Origin: Flavobacterium haoranii
GTDB lineage: Bacteria > Bacteroidota > Bacteroidia > Flavobacteriales > Flavobacteriaceae
Length of the DNA stretch: 64,000 nt
NCBI RefSeq assembly: GCF_009363055.1
Contig: NZ_CP045292.1
Location: forward strand, 2,542,001 to 2,606,000
Reading direction: 5' to 3'
Below the pieces are notes generated by a model. The model worked only from the letters and a program-made list of their open reading frames with translations. It made no database searches and was not told the origin of the DNA. Numbering within the stretch: position 1 is the stretch's first letter; each line of letters opens with the position of its first letter. The position numbers were made by a program, and so were the translations under genes. Positions 31,221-40,588 of this stretch are shown one piece after another.

Positions 31221-31253
31221 ACATATCCCGTACATATCCCGTACATATCCCAT
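31221..31253. repeat. Three tandem copies of an 11-bp unit
   Basis: ACATATCCCGT occurs at 31221 and 31232, and ACATATCCCAT at 31243, head to tail. They lie in the convergent gap between the dipeptidase terminator and the HTTM gene. The unit length is near one DNA turn. No function can be read. Confidence 0.8.
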
Positions 31254-31295
31254 GTAAGACTTATAAAAGACATTAATGAATATCTTTATCTTTTT

Positions 31296-32507
31296 CTAAT
31301 AAAGTAAAATCCATTCATTATGAGCAAAATAATTCCATTCGGCTTTTGCCATGTCATAGTTGGGATCGATTAAAACTTGTTTAGGTTTGTCATTAATGGA
31401 GTTTTTACAATCTATGTAAATTGAGATGTTTTTTCCTTCGTATTCTTTTTTAATTCTCTGGCAGTATTGCCAAATAAAATCAGGTTTTACTGCTAATTGT
31501 TTTGCTTGAATGTAGGTTAAATTTTTAAGATAATCGTATTGAAATTCTTTTTGGGTTTCATTATCAACGATTTTAATTTTAATATCACCAGTTCTTTCAC
31601 GCAGCATTACACGCCAACTTAATCGATGCCCTTCTTCTGACCATAATACATCGCCTTTTATTAAATAATGTCTCAATGGTAATAGAAGTTGAAGTATTAA
31701 AAATGGTAAAGCAAAATAATAGACCAATTTCTTACTTGAATCATTTGTTGTGTTAACAATTTCATTTTCTTCTTTAAAGAATAACTTTCTTATTTTTTTG
31801 GGTTCGAAAAAAAACACTGAAAAACTTAATGCTATGTATGGAAAAATGCCAATTCGCAACGTGTAAGAATCGAATAAAATACCCGCATAAGCAAATGAAA
31901 GGTAAAACCATTTTTGAGAAAATAATTCTAAAAAATTAGGTCTTGATGTAATTCTTTGAAGTAAGATTTTTGCAAATGCTCCGTCTAGCCAATCAGGATA
32001 AAATTTTGCAAATGCGGCATAAGTATAAACAATACCAATTAATGAGATAAAGAAGAATATTATCCATTGAGGAATTGTGGTGGCTTTTTTTACATAACCC
32101 AATTTTACATCTAAAGATTTTTCTTGATTTGCAGGTAAGAAAATCATTATAGAACTAATTACCAATAGTAAATAATAATGATTGTAATAAACATCTTTTT
32201 GCATGAAGTAAACTCCACTAAGTAAAATGGTAAAAAGTATAATATTAAATCGATATCTAAAACCTAACATGATGCCAATTCCAGTTAAGCCAATTAACCC
32301 GAAATAAAAATACATTCCATTCCCAGGAAGCGGTTGGAGCCAATCGAAACCAATAAAATTGAAGGTAAATTTGGGTTGAATTAAAATTGCTTCAATCCAG
32401 CCATGAAAAATGGCCATTAAACTTTCGCAAGTAATTAAAAAACCAAGTAATATTCGGAAAATAATTAAGGCAACGCCATCAATATTTTTGAATAATAGTT
32501 TATTCAT
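31296..32507 (-). CDS. HTTM (vitamin K-dependent carboxylase-like) membrane protein
   Basis: A 403-residue polytopic membrane protein of the HTTM family, related to the membrane part of vitamin K-dependent gamma-carboxylase. Hydrophobic segments are seen near residues 10-28, 65-125, 148-170, 196-212 and 220-236, and a soluble C-terminal domain with LSWRVMLRERTGDIKIK follows. Segments FRILLGFLI, YNHYYLLLVIS and AKFYPDWLDG are typical of the family. The piece I expect between AGILFD and SYTLRIGIFPY (a Leu/Pro-rich helix with FFHLFN) appears to be missing, as if about 25 residues were deleted in frame. It follows ribF by 1 base, so both are in one operon. The substrate is unknown. Confidence 0.8.
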   Translation of the reverse strand: MNKLLFKNIDGVALIIFRILLGFLITCESLMAIFHGWIEAILIQPKFTFNFIGFDWLQPLPGNGMYFYFGLIGLTGIGIMLGFRYRFNIILFTILLSGVYFMQKDVYYNHYYLLLVISSIMIFLPANQEKSLDVKLGYVKKATTIPQWIIFFFISLIGIVYTYAAFAKFYPDWLDGAFAKILLQRITSRPNFLELFSQKWFYLSFAYAGILFDSYTLRIGIFPYIALSFSVFFFEPKKIRKLFFKEENEIVNTTNDSSKKLVYYFALPFLILQLLLPLRHYLIKGDVLWSEEGHRLSWRVMLRERTGDIKIKIVDNETQKEFQYDYLKNLTYIQAKQLAVKPDFIWQYCQRIKKEYEGKNISIYIDCKNSINDKPKQVLIDPNYDMAKAEWNYFAHNEWILLY

Positions 32508-32508
32508 T

Positions 32509-33435
32509 TTAGAGATTAAGATATGACAAAGTAAATTCTTTATCCTTTTCTATCTGAACTTTTAATTCTTCAACCGAATCAAATTTTAATTCTTTTCTAA
32601 TGTATTTTATAAAGGAAATCGTAAGAGTTTGGTCGTATAAATCTTCATCAAAATCTAAAAAATAAACTTCTAAAGAATAGTCTTTATCAGTAAAGGTTGG
32701 ATTATTACCAATGTTAATCATTCCATAAATTGTTTGCCCTTTGTATAAAGAAGAAACAATATAAACTCCATTTTTTGGAACTAATTTATAATCTTCTGGA
32801 ATCTCAATGTTAGCAGTTGGGAAACCAATAGTTCTACCAATTTTTTTACCACCAATAACTTTGCCTGAAAGGAAATAATCGTAACCTAAATATTGATTTG
32901 CAAGTTCAATATCACCATTATCAAGTGCATTTCTAATTTTAGTTGAACTTATTGTTACTTCATTTAGTTCTTCGGCAGAAATTTGTTCAACTTCAAAATC
33001 ATAAATTTTACCAAAATCGATTAAATCATCTATTGTTGCAGTTCTATTTCTTCCAAATCTATGGTCGTAACCGATTATGATTTTTTTAATATGAAGTTTA
33101 TCTACTAAAATATTTTTTACAAATTCTTCAGCGGATAATCTTGAAAATTCGTTATCAAAAGGATGGATTATTAAATTTTGAATGCCAATTTTGTTTAACA
33201 ATTCCGATTTCTCTTCAATAGTATTCAATAATTTAAGATTATGATCTTTTTGTAAAACCATTCTTGGATGCGGAAAAAAAGTTAAGACTAAACTTTCTAA
33301 GTTTTTCTCACTTGCTTGCGTAACAAGTTTGTCTAATATTGCTTTATGTCCTAAATGAACTCCATCAAAAGTACCTAGCGTAATAATGCTATTTTTTTCG
33401 CTTTTAAAGTCCTGAAGGTTGTTGTAAATTTTCAA
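32509..33435 (-). CDS. ribF: Bifunctional riboflavin kinase / FAD synthetase
   Basis: RibF turns riboflavin into FMN and then FAD. In the 308-residue protein the N-terminal nucleotidyltransferase domain shows TLGTFDGVHLGHKAI and GYDHRFGRNR; the C-terminal flavokinase domain (about 180-305) shows GRTIGFPTANIEIP and NIGNNPTF, the Mg-ATP site. The product supplies FAD for enzymes such as SdhA. It is the first gene of a two-gene operon with the HTTM gene, with a -7 box 15 bases upstream. Confidence 0.95.
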   Translation of the reverse strand: MKIYNNLQDFKSEKNSIITLGTFDGVHLGHKAILDKLVTQASEKNLESLVLTFFPHPRMVLQKDHNLKLLNTIEEKSELLNKIGIQNLIIHPFDNEFSRLSAEEFVKNILVDKLHIKKIIIGYDHRFGRNRTATIDDLIDFGKIYDFEVEQISAEELNEVTISSTKIRNALDNGDIELANQYLGYDYFLSGKVIGGKKIGRTIGFPTANIEIPEDYKLVPKNGVYIVSSLYKGQTIYGMINIGNNPTFTDKDYSLEVYFLDFDEDLYDQTLTISFIKYIRKELKFDSVEELKVQIEKDKEFTLSYLNL

Positions 33436-33450
33436 AAGGATAATTTTTTA

Positions 33451-33458
33451 CAAAAATA
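33451..33458 (-). promoter_or_regulatory. -7 promoter box of ribF
   Basis: Minus-strand TATTTTTG matches TAnnTTTG, 15 bases before the ribF start. Confidence 0.45.
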
Positions 33459-33468
33459 GGAATATAAA

Positions 33469-33498
33469 AAAAAGAGAATCAATATTGATTCTCTTTTT
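33469..33498 (-). terminator. Terminator of the M43 protease gene
   Basis: A perfect palindrome with two 15-base arms (33469-33483 and 33484-33498), containing GAGAATCAAT and ATTGATTCTC, flanked by A and T runs. It lies directly after the M43 stop and just before the ribF promoter. Confidence 0.85.
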
Positions 33499-33516
33499 AA
33501 AGTATTTAGTTGAAAT

Positions 33517-35574
33517 TTATTCTTTAATGAATTTTAAAGTTTTAGCTCCATTTTCTGTTTGTAATTTTATAAAATACACACCAGAAGCAAAATTAGAAGT
33601 ATTAACAGTAAAATTAGAATTAGATGAATTTGATTTTACTACAGATTGACCTAAATAGTTAATTACTTCGTAAGAAGTTTTATTTCCTAATTCACTTGGC
33701 ACAGAAATGTTTAAAACATCTTTAGTTGGGTTTGGATATAAAGAAATTGCATCTAAACCAAAGTTTGTAGCACTTAAAGAGGTATTTGTAAATGTTATAG
33801 ATTCACTATCTCCAAAATCGTCTCCACCTGATCCAACAGTTATAGCGCCTCCATTTGTAGTAATTGTCCAACTTCCTTGATCATTATTTGAAACTCCTCC
33901 TGAACTACTTCCAGCTAGGCCATCACCATAAGAATCAAAAATAGTGAAAATATAACAATCTGGAGCTAAAGTCCAAGTCATTCCACTCTCTAAAACTTGT
34001 GTTCCAGCAGCTCCAGTGAATGTGTAAGGTCCTCCCGAATATACTATTGCATTAGAACTATTTCTAATTTCCCAAGATGTTTCGTCTCCAAAAGGATCAC
34101 CAATTAAATTAAAAGTATAATTTGAATAATTATAATTAGGAATAGTACCAGGGGTAAAACTAAAAGTTTTTGAACTTACATTGTTTGAAGCTCTTTGGTC
34201 AGCTACACCATTTGCCGTAGTTACAGTAGTGTTTAATGTTCCATTTACATCAGTGTATGGTAACGAAATGTATGCAAATTTATTTGGAGCTAAATTGCCA
34301 ACAAAATTATAAACATAATTAGTTCCGCCGTTCATGTTGTAGCTTATTGTAGCTGACGTTAAATTTGACGTACCTCTGTTGTAAAGTGAAATTACTTTTA
34401 AAGGAATTGAAGGATTTAGATTAGCACAACTTGCATCAATATTACAAGAATTTTCAATTATAACTTCTGCATCATTAGCAAATAATGTAATTGCTAAATC
34501 TTTTGTAGAAGTTTTTAATGAAGCTCTTCTTGGAGAATTGTTCATTACAGTTAAAATTCTTGTTTTTTGATCTTGTGTAAAAATATTCATACATGCATCA
34601 TCTGTATAATCCATGTAGTTTTCAAACATTTCATCGCTTGTACCACAAGTGTTAGATTTTGGATGTGTTGGACAACCATCATTTGCGGAATTATGTACGG
34701 GTGTATCATTACAATAATCCGTACCACATGTTGCATCTCCCCAAATGTGTCTTAAACCTAAATAGTGTCCTACTTCATGTGTCATAGTTCTACCTTTGTC
34801 ATATGGAGCAGAAAAATTTCCAGTAGCTAAATCAGAACTACCAAAGAAGCTATAACCTGCAACTACTCCGTCAGTGTTAGCAGCGCCTCCAATTGTGTTT
34901 AGACCACCTAGTCCAGATGCGTCAGGGAATTGAGCATATCCTAAAAGAGTCGAATCTGTGAAATTAACTGACCACATATTCATATATTGGGTAGGGTCCC
35001 AAATTGTATTAGGCTTTACTATAGTGTTTATGTCAGTTGTAGACCAAGAGTCTTCACATAAGTTTACTCGATTAATTCCGTTTGTAGGATTTCCATTAGG
35101 ATCTACCTTTGCTAAAACAAACTCTATAGTTGTGTCAGCTCCTACTGAGCTAGAGTTATAACCAGGAGTTCCAGCCATTCTTCTGAAATCTTGGGTCATT
35201 ACAGTAATTTGAGATTGAACTTGCTCGTCTGTAATGTTTTCATTTACACCATAAGCATCACCATTGTGAATAACATGAACAACAACTGGAATACGAATAA
35301 TTCCTCCTGATTGCGAGCTAACCATTTGTTCTTGTTTATAATTTTCAATAAGTGGAGCTATCCAGTTCTCAAATTGATCGTTTGAAAGTCTTTTAGGGTT
35401 TTGTTCTTGCAAAAATTCTTCATATTCCGTAGATAAACAACGAATATGTCCAGTTGGAGTTAAATTTTCTGAAGAAATCACCTTGCCAAAGTGGCGATGA
35501 CTTTTTTGAGTTTCTTGTGCATTAGTTAATGTAATTCCTAATAACAAGAAACTTAATAAAGTAATTTTTTTCAT
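33517..35574 (-). CDS. Secreted M43 (pappalysin-like) metalloprotease with T9SS signal
   Basis: A 685-residue secreted zinc protease. The signal peptide MKKITLLSFLLLGITLTNAQ is followed by a propeptide and the M43 catalytic domain with the zinc motif HEVGHYLGLRH near residue 263, GD after it, and a Met-turn region ENYMDYTDDACMN. Cys-rich segments between them (DYCNDTP, GCPTHPKSNTC) are typical of the family. Next come CARDB-like and beta-sandwich domains rich in Gly/Asp, and a type A T9SS tail (ISLYPNPTKDVLNIS to TLKFIKE), so it leaves the cell through T9SS. It probably degrades external proteins; the substrate is unknown. Transcribed alone, divergent from the reprolysin-like gene. Confidence 0.9.
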   Translation of the reverse strand: MKKITLLSFLLLGITLTNAQETQKSHRHFGKVISSENLTPTGHIRCLSTEYEEFLQEQNPKRLSNDQFENWIAPLIENYKQEQMVSSQSGGIIRIPVVVHVIHNGDAYGVNENITDEQVQSQITVMTQDFRRMAGTPGYNSSSVGADTTIEFVLAKVDPNGNPTNGINRVNLCEDSWSTTDINTIVKPNTIWDPTQYMNMWSVNFTDSTLLGYAQFPDASGLGGLNTIGGAANTDGVVAGYSFFGSSDLATGNFSAPYDKGRTMTHEVGHYLGLRHIWGDATCGTDYCNDTPVHNSANDGCPTHPKSNTCGTSDEMFENYMDYTDDACMNIFTQDQKTRILTVMNNSPRRASLKTSTKDLAITLFANDAEVIIENSCNIDASCANLNPSIPLKVISLYNRGTSNLTSATISYNMNGGTNYVYNFVGNLAPNKFAYISLPYTDVNGTLNTTVTTANGVADQRASNNVSSKTFSFTPGTIPNYNYSNYTFNLIGDPFGDETSWEIRNSSNAIVYSGGPYTFTGAAGTQVLESGMTWTLAPDCYIFTIFDSYGDGLAGSSSGGVSNNDQGSWTITTNGGAITVGSGGDDFGDSESITFTNTSLSATNFGLDAISLYPNPTKDVLNISVPSELGNKTSYEVINYLGQSVVKSNSSNSNFTVNTSNFASGVYFIKLQTENGAKTLKFIKE

Positions 35575-35751
35575 CTGTTTTGGGTTTAATAATATATTTG
35601 CAATTTACTAAAATTAATTGTTTTTATTTTTTTAAGAATGTTAATTCAACAAAGTTTAATAATTCTATTTGTTTTATAAATTTATCTTATATAAATGGTT
35701 AAATATTTGAAATAGTATTAGTGATTTTTTAAAAAAATAAGATGCTTTTTA

Positions 35752-35759
35752 TATATTTG
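35752..35759 (+). promoter_or_regulatory. -7 promoter box of the reprolysin-like gene
   Basis: TATATTTG matches TAnnTTTG, 30 bases before the ATG at 35790. The remaining divergent gap 35575-35751 is A+T-rich with no gene. Confidence 0.55.
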
Positions 35760-35789
35760 CTAACAATTTAATAACCAAATTATAACCAA

Positions 35790-38531
35790 ATGAAAAAATT
35801 ATTACTAATCTCATTTTGTACATTAGCAGTAAATTTTACTTTTTCGCAAGTAAAAGGACCTTGGAAATCTGTTTCCGATAGAAATGTTACAAAAAACAAA
35901 ACTGTTGAAAGGGAGTCTTTTCCAGAAGTATTTGAATTAGTGCTTCTAGATTTGAATGCTTTTAAACAAACATTGCAAAATGTGCCTGATAGATTATCTA
36001 GAAGTGCGCAGGGAGTTATTATTTCTTTGCCAAATGCTGAAGGTAAACTAGAACGTTTTGAAATTTTTGAAGCCTCAAATTTTGAACCAAGTTTACAGGC
36101 TCAATTTCCTGAAATTAGATCATATGCTGGTCAAGGAATTGAAGATAAAACTGCAGTACTTAGATTAAGTTTGGATGCAAGAGGTATTCAAACGATGGTT
36201 TTTAGAGCAGATAAATCAGCTGAATTTATGGAGCCTTATTCAGAAGATGGTAAAGTTTATGCTGTTTACAACTCTGCTAGAAAAAAGGGCAAGCTACCTT
36301 TTACATGTTCAACTCCAGAACAAATTATGACAGATAAATTGTCATCAAACGATGTTATTTCAAGATCTAGCACTGGAACACTGTTAAATTTTAGATTAGC
36401 ACTTTCATGTAATGGTGAATACGCAAATTATTTTGGAGCAACAAGTGCAGCTCAAGTAGCAAATGTTTTAGCAGCTTTTAATGCAACTATGACACGTGTT
36501 AATGGTGTTTTTGAAAAAGATTTTGCAATTCATATGAATATTGTTGCTTCTACTACAAATGTTATTTATTATAATCCTGCAACAGATCCATATACAACTT
36601 TAGCGAGTTGGAATACTCAACTTCAACAAGCTTTAAACACTACTTTAACAGGTCCTTCAACTTCATTAGCTGCTAATAATGCTGCTTATGATGTTGGTCA
36701 TATGTTTGGTGCTACTGGTGGTGGAGGTAGTGCTGGTTGTATTGGTTGTGTTTGTGTTAATGGTACGGCTTCAGGTACTGGAGCTACTAAAGGAAGAGGA
36801 ATTACTTCTCCAGCAGATGGAGTTCCAATGGGTGATACTTTTGATATCGATTATGTTGCTCATGAATTAGGTCATCAATTTGGAGCAAATCACACTTTCT
36901 CTCATTCTAATGAAGGATATGGGGTAAATAAAGAAGTTGGTGGAGGTGTAACTGTTATGGGTTATGCAGGAATAACAAATTATAATACTCATATGAATTC
37001 TATTGATGTTTTCCATTCGGCAAGTATTGCTCAAGTTCAGGCTAATATGGTTGGAAAAACATGTCCTACTAGTACTCCAATCACTCATAGTGCTCCTGTT
37101 GTAAATGCTGGTGCAGATTATACGATTCCATTAAGTACTCCATTTATTTTAACTGGTTCTGCTACAGATGCTGGAGGTGCAAGTGGTTTAACTTATACTT
37201 GGGAACAAAATGATGATGGTGGCGCTAATATTAATGCTGCAAGTGTGGCTAGTCCAACAAAAACAGAAGGTCCGAATTTTGTTTGCTATCCAGCTTCTGT
37301 TAATCCTTATAGATATTTTCCAACCTATTCTTCTATTTTAAATGGAAGTACAACTACGGCTGGTGTTGGAGTGACAATGGAAGCATTAAGTTCTGTTGCA
37401 AGAACATTAAATTTTAGACTAACAGCTAGAGATAATGTTGCTGGTCAAGGACAAACTAATTTTGATGATGTTATCGTTACAGTAGCAAATAAAACTGCAC
37501 TAAATGTAACAATGGCAGCGGGTACTAGTTATCCAGTAGGTTCATCTCAAACAGTAGTTTGGACAGGCGCAACTGGAGCTAATGGTCATAGTACTATTGC
37601 AGGCGGAAATAATGTAGATATTTTGTTTTCATCTGACAATGGAGTTACTTGGTCAACTTTATTAACTGCAACCAATAATGACGGTTCTGAGGTTGTAACT
37701 TTACCGGCTGGTGTTGCTGCGCCATATTGTAGATTTATGGTTAAAGCAAGTGGTAATGTTTTCTTTAATATTTCTCAACCATTTGCAGTTGGTTATACAT
37801 TGTCAACAGTTTGTCAAACATATTCAAATAATACGGCTTTGCCTATTCCTGATGGGTTAGGTGCAAATGTTAGCGGTGGAAATGTATCTAAATCAATTGT
37901 GACCACTGGAATTCAAGGTATAATTTCGGATGTCAATGTGCATGTAACCAGTGGACATAGTTATTTTTGGGATTTAAATGTATTTTTAACTCACCAAGGA
38001 GAAGGGGCTGTATCAAATTTATTAGCTAGAAATTGTAATAATTCAACGCCAAGTGGTTTTAATATCACGTTTGACGATTCTGGGGCTACTTTAGTATGTA
38101 CTAATCCTGTTTCTGGAACATATGTACCAGCTAGTGTATTATCTGTTTTTAATGGCAAAGATCCTAATACAACTTGGACAATTACAGCAAATGATAATTA
38201 CAATGGAGATACTGGAAATATTGATACATTTGAAATTGAAATATGTACAATTATTCCAACGTTATCTGTAAATTCATTTTCTAGTTTAGAAGATTTAGTG
38301 TTATATCCAAATCCAAATAATGGAACTTTTAATATTCAAATGAATCTATTGGAGGAGAATACATCAATAAAAGTTTTTGATATTAGAGGAAGATTAATGG
38401 CAGATCGAAAAGTGAATGCTACAGGTTTAGTAAATGAAGTAGTTAATTTACAAAGTGCTCAATCAGGTATTTATTTAGTTACTATTGAAAACGGTTCTAA
38501 GAAAGTTACTAAGAAAATTGTTGTTGAATAA
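35790..38531 (+). CDS. Secreted reprolysin-like metalloprotease with P domain and T9SS signal
   Basis: A 913-residue secreted protease. The signal peptide MKKLLLISFCTLAVNFTFSQ is followed by a propeptide of about 180 residues, then a metzincin domain with the zinc motif HELGHQFGANH at about residue 358 and the Met-turn region TVMGYAG. A beta-sandwich region, a proprotein-convertase P domain (ALPIPDGLG to ANDNYNGDTGNI) and a type A T9SS sorting tail (LVLYPNPNNGTFNIQ to KKIVVE) complete it. It is the intact relative of the broken gene at 25523-29659, from which it differs in the C-terminal module. It has its own promoter and a strong terminator. Confidence 0.92.
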   Translation: MKKLLLISFCTLAVNFTFSQVKGPWKSVSDRNVTKNKTVERESFPEVFELVLLDLNAFKQTLQNVPDRLSRSAQGVIISLPNAEGKLERFEIFEASNFEPSLQAQFPEIRSYAGQGIEDKTAVLRLSLDARGIQTMVFRADKSAEFMEPYSEDGKVYAVYNSARKKGKLPFTCSTPEQIMTDKLSSNDVISRSSTGTLLNFRLALSCNGEYANYFGATSAAQVANVLAAFNATMTRVNGVFEKDFAIHMNIVASTTNVIYYNPATDPYTTLASWNTQLQQALNTTLTGPSTSLAANNAAYDVGHMFGATGGGGSAGCIGCVCVNGTASGTGATKGRGITSPADGVPMGDTFDIDYVAHELGHQFGANHTFSHSNEGYGVNKEVGGGVTVMGYAGITNYNTHMNSIDVFHSASIAQVQANMVGKTCPTSTPITHSAPVVNAGADYTIPLSTPFILTGSATDAGGASGLTYTWEQNDDGGANINAASVASPTKTEGPNFVCYPASVNPYRYFPTYSSILNGSTTTAGVGVTMEALSSVARTLNFRLTARDNVAGQGQTNFDDVIVTVANKTALNVTMAAGTSYPVGSSQTVVWTGATGANGHSTIAGGNNVDILFSSDNGVTWSTLLTATNNDGSEVVTLPAGVAAPYCRFMVKASGNVFFNISQPFAVGYTLSTVCQTYSNNTALPIPDGLGANVSGGNVSKSIVTTGIQGIISDVNVHVTSGHSYFWDLNVFLTHQGEGAVSNLLARNCNNSTPSGFNITFDDSGATLVCTNPVSGTYVPASVLSVFNGKDPNTTWTITANDNYNGDTGNIDTFEIEICTIIPTLSVNSFSSLEDLVLYPNPNNGTFNIQMNLLEENTSIKVFDIRGRLMADRKVNATGLVNEVVNLQSAQSGIYLVTIENGSKKVTKKIVVE

Positions 38532-38551
38532 TAACAAGTAATGATAAAAAG

Positions 38552-38576
38552 AAAATCCCGCAATTGCGGGATTTTT
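38552..38576. terminator. Terminator between reprolysin-like gene and olsF-like gene
   Basis: AAAATCCCGCAA and TTGCGGGATTTT form a perfect palindrome flanked by A and T runs, so it can serve both convergent genes. Confidence 0.85.
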
Positions 38577-38597
38577 TATTTATAAGAATCTAAAAAA

Positions 38598-40394
38598 TTA
38601 GTTTCTTTCTTTTCTTTCTAGTTCGGCTTGAAATTCTTCCATAACTGGTTTAACAGTGCTTTCAGGTAAATCGGCAATTTTTATATACATTAAGCCATCT
38701 ACAGCGTTGTTAAACAAAGGGTCAACATTAAAAGCAATAACTCTTGCATTTTGTTTAATGTACTTTTTAATTAAAACAGGTAAACGTAAATTTCCTGGTT
38801 CAACCTCATCAATAATTTTATCAAACTTATTTAAATCTGCTTCGGCTTCATTGAAAACAAAATCTTTATCAGCATCTTTAAGTTGTACTTTATATTCTTT
38901 TTTAGGACGAACATATTGTGCAATGTAAGGGTCGTAGTAATGCGATTTCATAAATTCAATCATTAAGGATTTTGAGAAATCTGAAAATTGATTGCTAATA
39001 CTTACTCCACCAATTAAATATTTATGTTCTGGATAGCGTAATGTTGTATGCACAATGCCTTTCCAAAGTAAAAATAAAGGCATCGGCTTTTGCTGATATT
39101 CTTTACAAATAAAGGCGCGTCCCATTTCTATTGACTGACTCATTAAATCGTAAAGCTCAGGTTCAAATCTAAAAAGTTCGTGTAAATAAAATCCATCTAT
39201 TCCATGTTTTGAATAAATTTCCGAACCTAATCCCATTCTATAAGCACCAGCAATTTGTTGAAGTTCTTCATCCCACAAAAACATATGGTGGTAATATTTG
39301 TCGTATTGATCTAAATCAATTGATTCATTTGTTCCTTCTCCAACTTCTCTAAATGTGATTTCTCTTAATCGACCAATTTCGTGTAAAATATTTGGAATTT
39401 TATCAGCAGTAACTAGAAAAACTTCATAGTTTTTACTTTGTAGTAATCTATAATCACCTTCACGAACAAAATTAATTTCTTCAAGAATTTGTTCATGATT
39501 TGCAGGTTTTGCAATTTGTTTGGGCTGCTTGGTAACTTTTAAAGAAGGAGTGGAGATTAATTTGGTGTTTTCTTTTTCAAAAGCATTAGATAACATGTAA
39601 GTTTTTCTTCTCAAAAAATCGCCATATTCTTCAAGAGAAGCATGTTCGCTCTGTTCTGCAACTGAAATAGGTTTACCAATTCTAACCTTAATTACTCTAT
39701 CTTTTTGTGTTAACAATTCACTTGGAAGTTTTGCTGTTCTAAGTGTATCATTTAAGTTAGATAAGAAATAGAATAGCTTACTATTTTTAGCATGGAAATA
39801 TATAGGTACAACAGGAACATTTGCTTTTTTAATAATCTTAATTGCACTTTCTTCCCAAGGTTTATCAACTACTAATTTTCCATCTTTATAAGTTGAAACT
39901 TCTCCAGCGGGGAAAATACCTAGCGGTTTTCCATCTGCTAAATGACGTAATGTTTCCTTAATTCCTACAACACTCGATTTTGCATCCTTATGATTTTCAA
40001 AAGGATTAACCGGCATTATGTAGGGTTTCATAGGTTCAATTCTATGTAATAAAAAATTGGCAATAATTTTAAAATTAGGCTCTTTTTCAAGCATTAATTT
40101 TAATAATAAAATACCATCAATACCACCAAGTGGGTGATTTGAAATGGTGATGTACGGGCCTTCTTTTGGTAAACGTTTTAAATCTTCTTCAGGTATTTCA
40201 AATTTTATTTGAAATTCATCTAAAATAGCATTTAAAAAAGCTAAATCTTCTAAATGTTTATTGCGGTTGTATATATCGTTTAGGGTAGAAATTTTTAGAA
40301 CTTTCATGAGTAACCACCCTGAAAACGTTCCTAAAAAGCCGTATTTATCTGCATTTATAGCTTTTGCTACCTCTTTGGCTGTAACTAATCCCAT
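38598..40394 (-). CDS. OlsF-like bifunctional lipid acyltransferase (PlsC-type + GNAT-type)
   Basis: A 598-residue fusion. The N-terminal half (about 70-260) is a PlsC-type acyltransferase with ISNHPLGGIDG (the His/Asp motif) and GIFPAGEVS. The C-terminal half (about 305-480) is an OlsB-like N-acyltransferase of the GNAT fold with REITFREVGEGTNES, GAYRMGLG and ELFRFEPEL. The same order is known for OlsF, which makes ornithine lipids by adding a hydroxyacyl chain to the amino group and a second acyl chain to it; Bacteroidota also make glycine lipids by related enzymes. The amino acid used cannot be read here. Membrane-associated, single gene, with a TATCTTTG box 24 bases upstream. Confidence 0.82.
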   Translation of the reverse strand: MGLVTAKEVAKAINADKYGFLGTFSGWLLMKVLKISTLNDIYNRNKHLEDLAFLNAILDEFQIKFEIPEEDLKRLPKEGPYITISNHPLGGIDGILLLKLMLEKEPNFKIIANFLLHRIEPMKPYIMPVNPFENHKDAKSSVVGIKETLRHLADGKPLGIFPAGEVSTYKDGKLVVDKPWEESAIKIIKKANVPVVPIYFHAKNSKLFYFLSNLNDTLRTAKLPSELLTQKDRVIKVRIGKPISVAEQSEHASLEEYGDFLRRKTYMLSNAFEKENTKLISTPSLKVTKQPKQIAKPANHEQILEEINFVREGDYRLLQSKNYEVFLVTADKIPNILHEIGRLREITFREVGEGTNESIDLDQYDKYYHHMFLWDEELQQIAGAYRMGLGSEIYSKHGIDGFYLHELFRFEPELYDLMSQSIEMGRAFICKEYQQKPMPLFLLWKGIVHTTLRYPEHKYLIGGVSISNQFSDFSKSLMIEFMKSHYYDPYIAQYVRPKKEYKVQLKDADKDFVFNEAEADLNKFDKIIDEVEPGNLRLPVLIKKYIKQNARVIAFNVDPLFNNAVDGLMYIKIADLPESTVKPVMEEFQAELERKERN

Positions 40395-40418
40395 TTAATT
40401 TTTGAATTGAGCGAAAAA

Positions 40419-40426
40419 CAAAGATA
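40419..40426 (-). promoter_or_regulatory. -7 promoter box of the olsF-like gene
   Basis: Minus-strand TATCTTTG matches TAnnTTTG, 24 bases before the start at 40394. Confidence 0.5.
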
Positions 40427-40558
40427 AAAATAATTGTCAATTAAATTTTCTTTTACCTCTAAATATAGAAGAAAACTTAAGGAAATTGTTACATTGTTTT
40501 GATTGTAAATAGTTTAAGGATTAGTGTAGAATAGTAGTAATAGATAGCTTTTTTTTAT

Positions 40559-40566
40559 TATTTTTG
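40559..40566 (+). promoter_or_regulatory. -7 promoter box of exonuclease III gene
   Basis: TATTTTTG matches TAnnTTTG, 22 bases before the ATG at 40589. No clear -33 TTG is seen. Confidence 0.45.
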
Positions 40567-40588
40567 AACGAATTCAAACCAAAAATAG

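Noticed and set aside
31221..31253. CRISPR array
   Set aside because: The 11-bp units are directly joined with no spacers and no cas genes are in the window.
36679..36870. Leu/Val-rich plus-strand frame inside the reprolysin-like gene
   Set aside because: An out-of-frame reading of a Gly/Ala-rich stretch; looks like a membrane helix only by composition.
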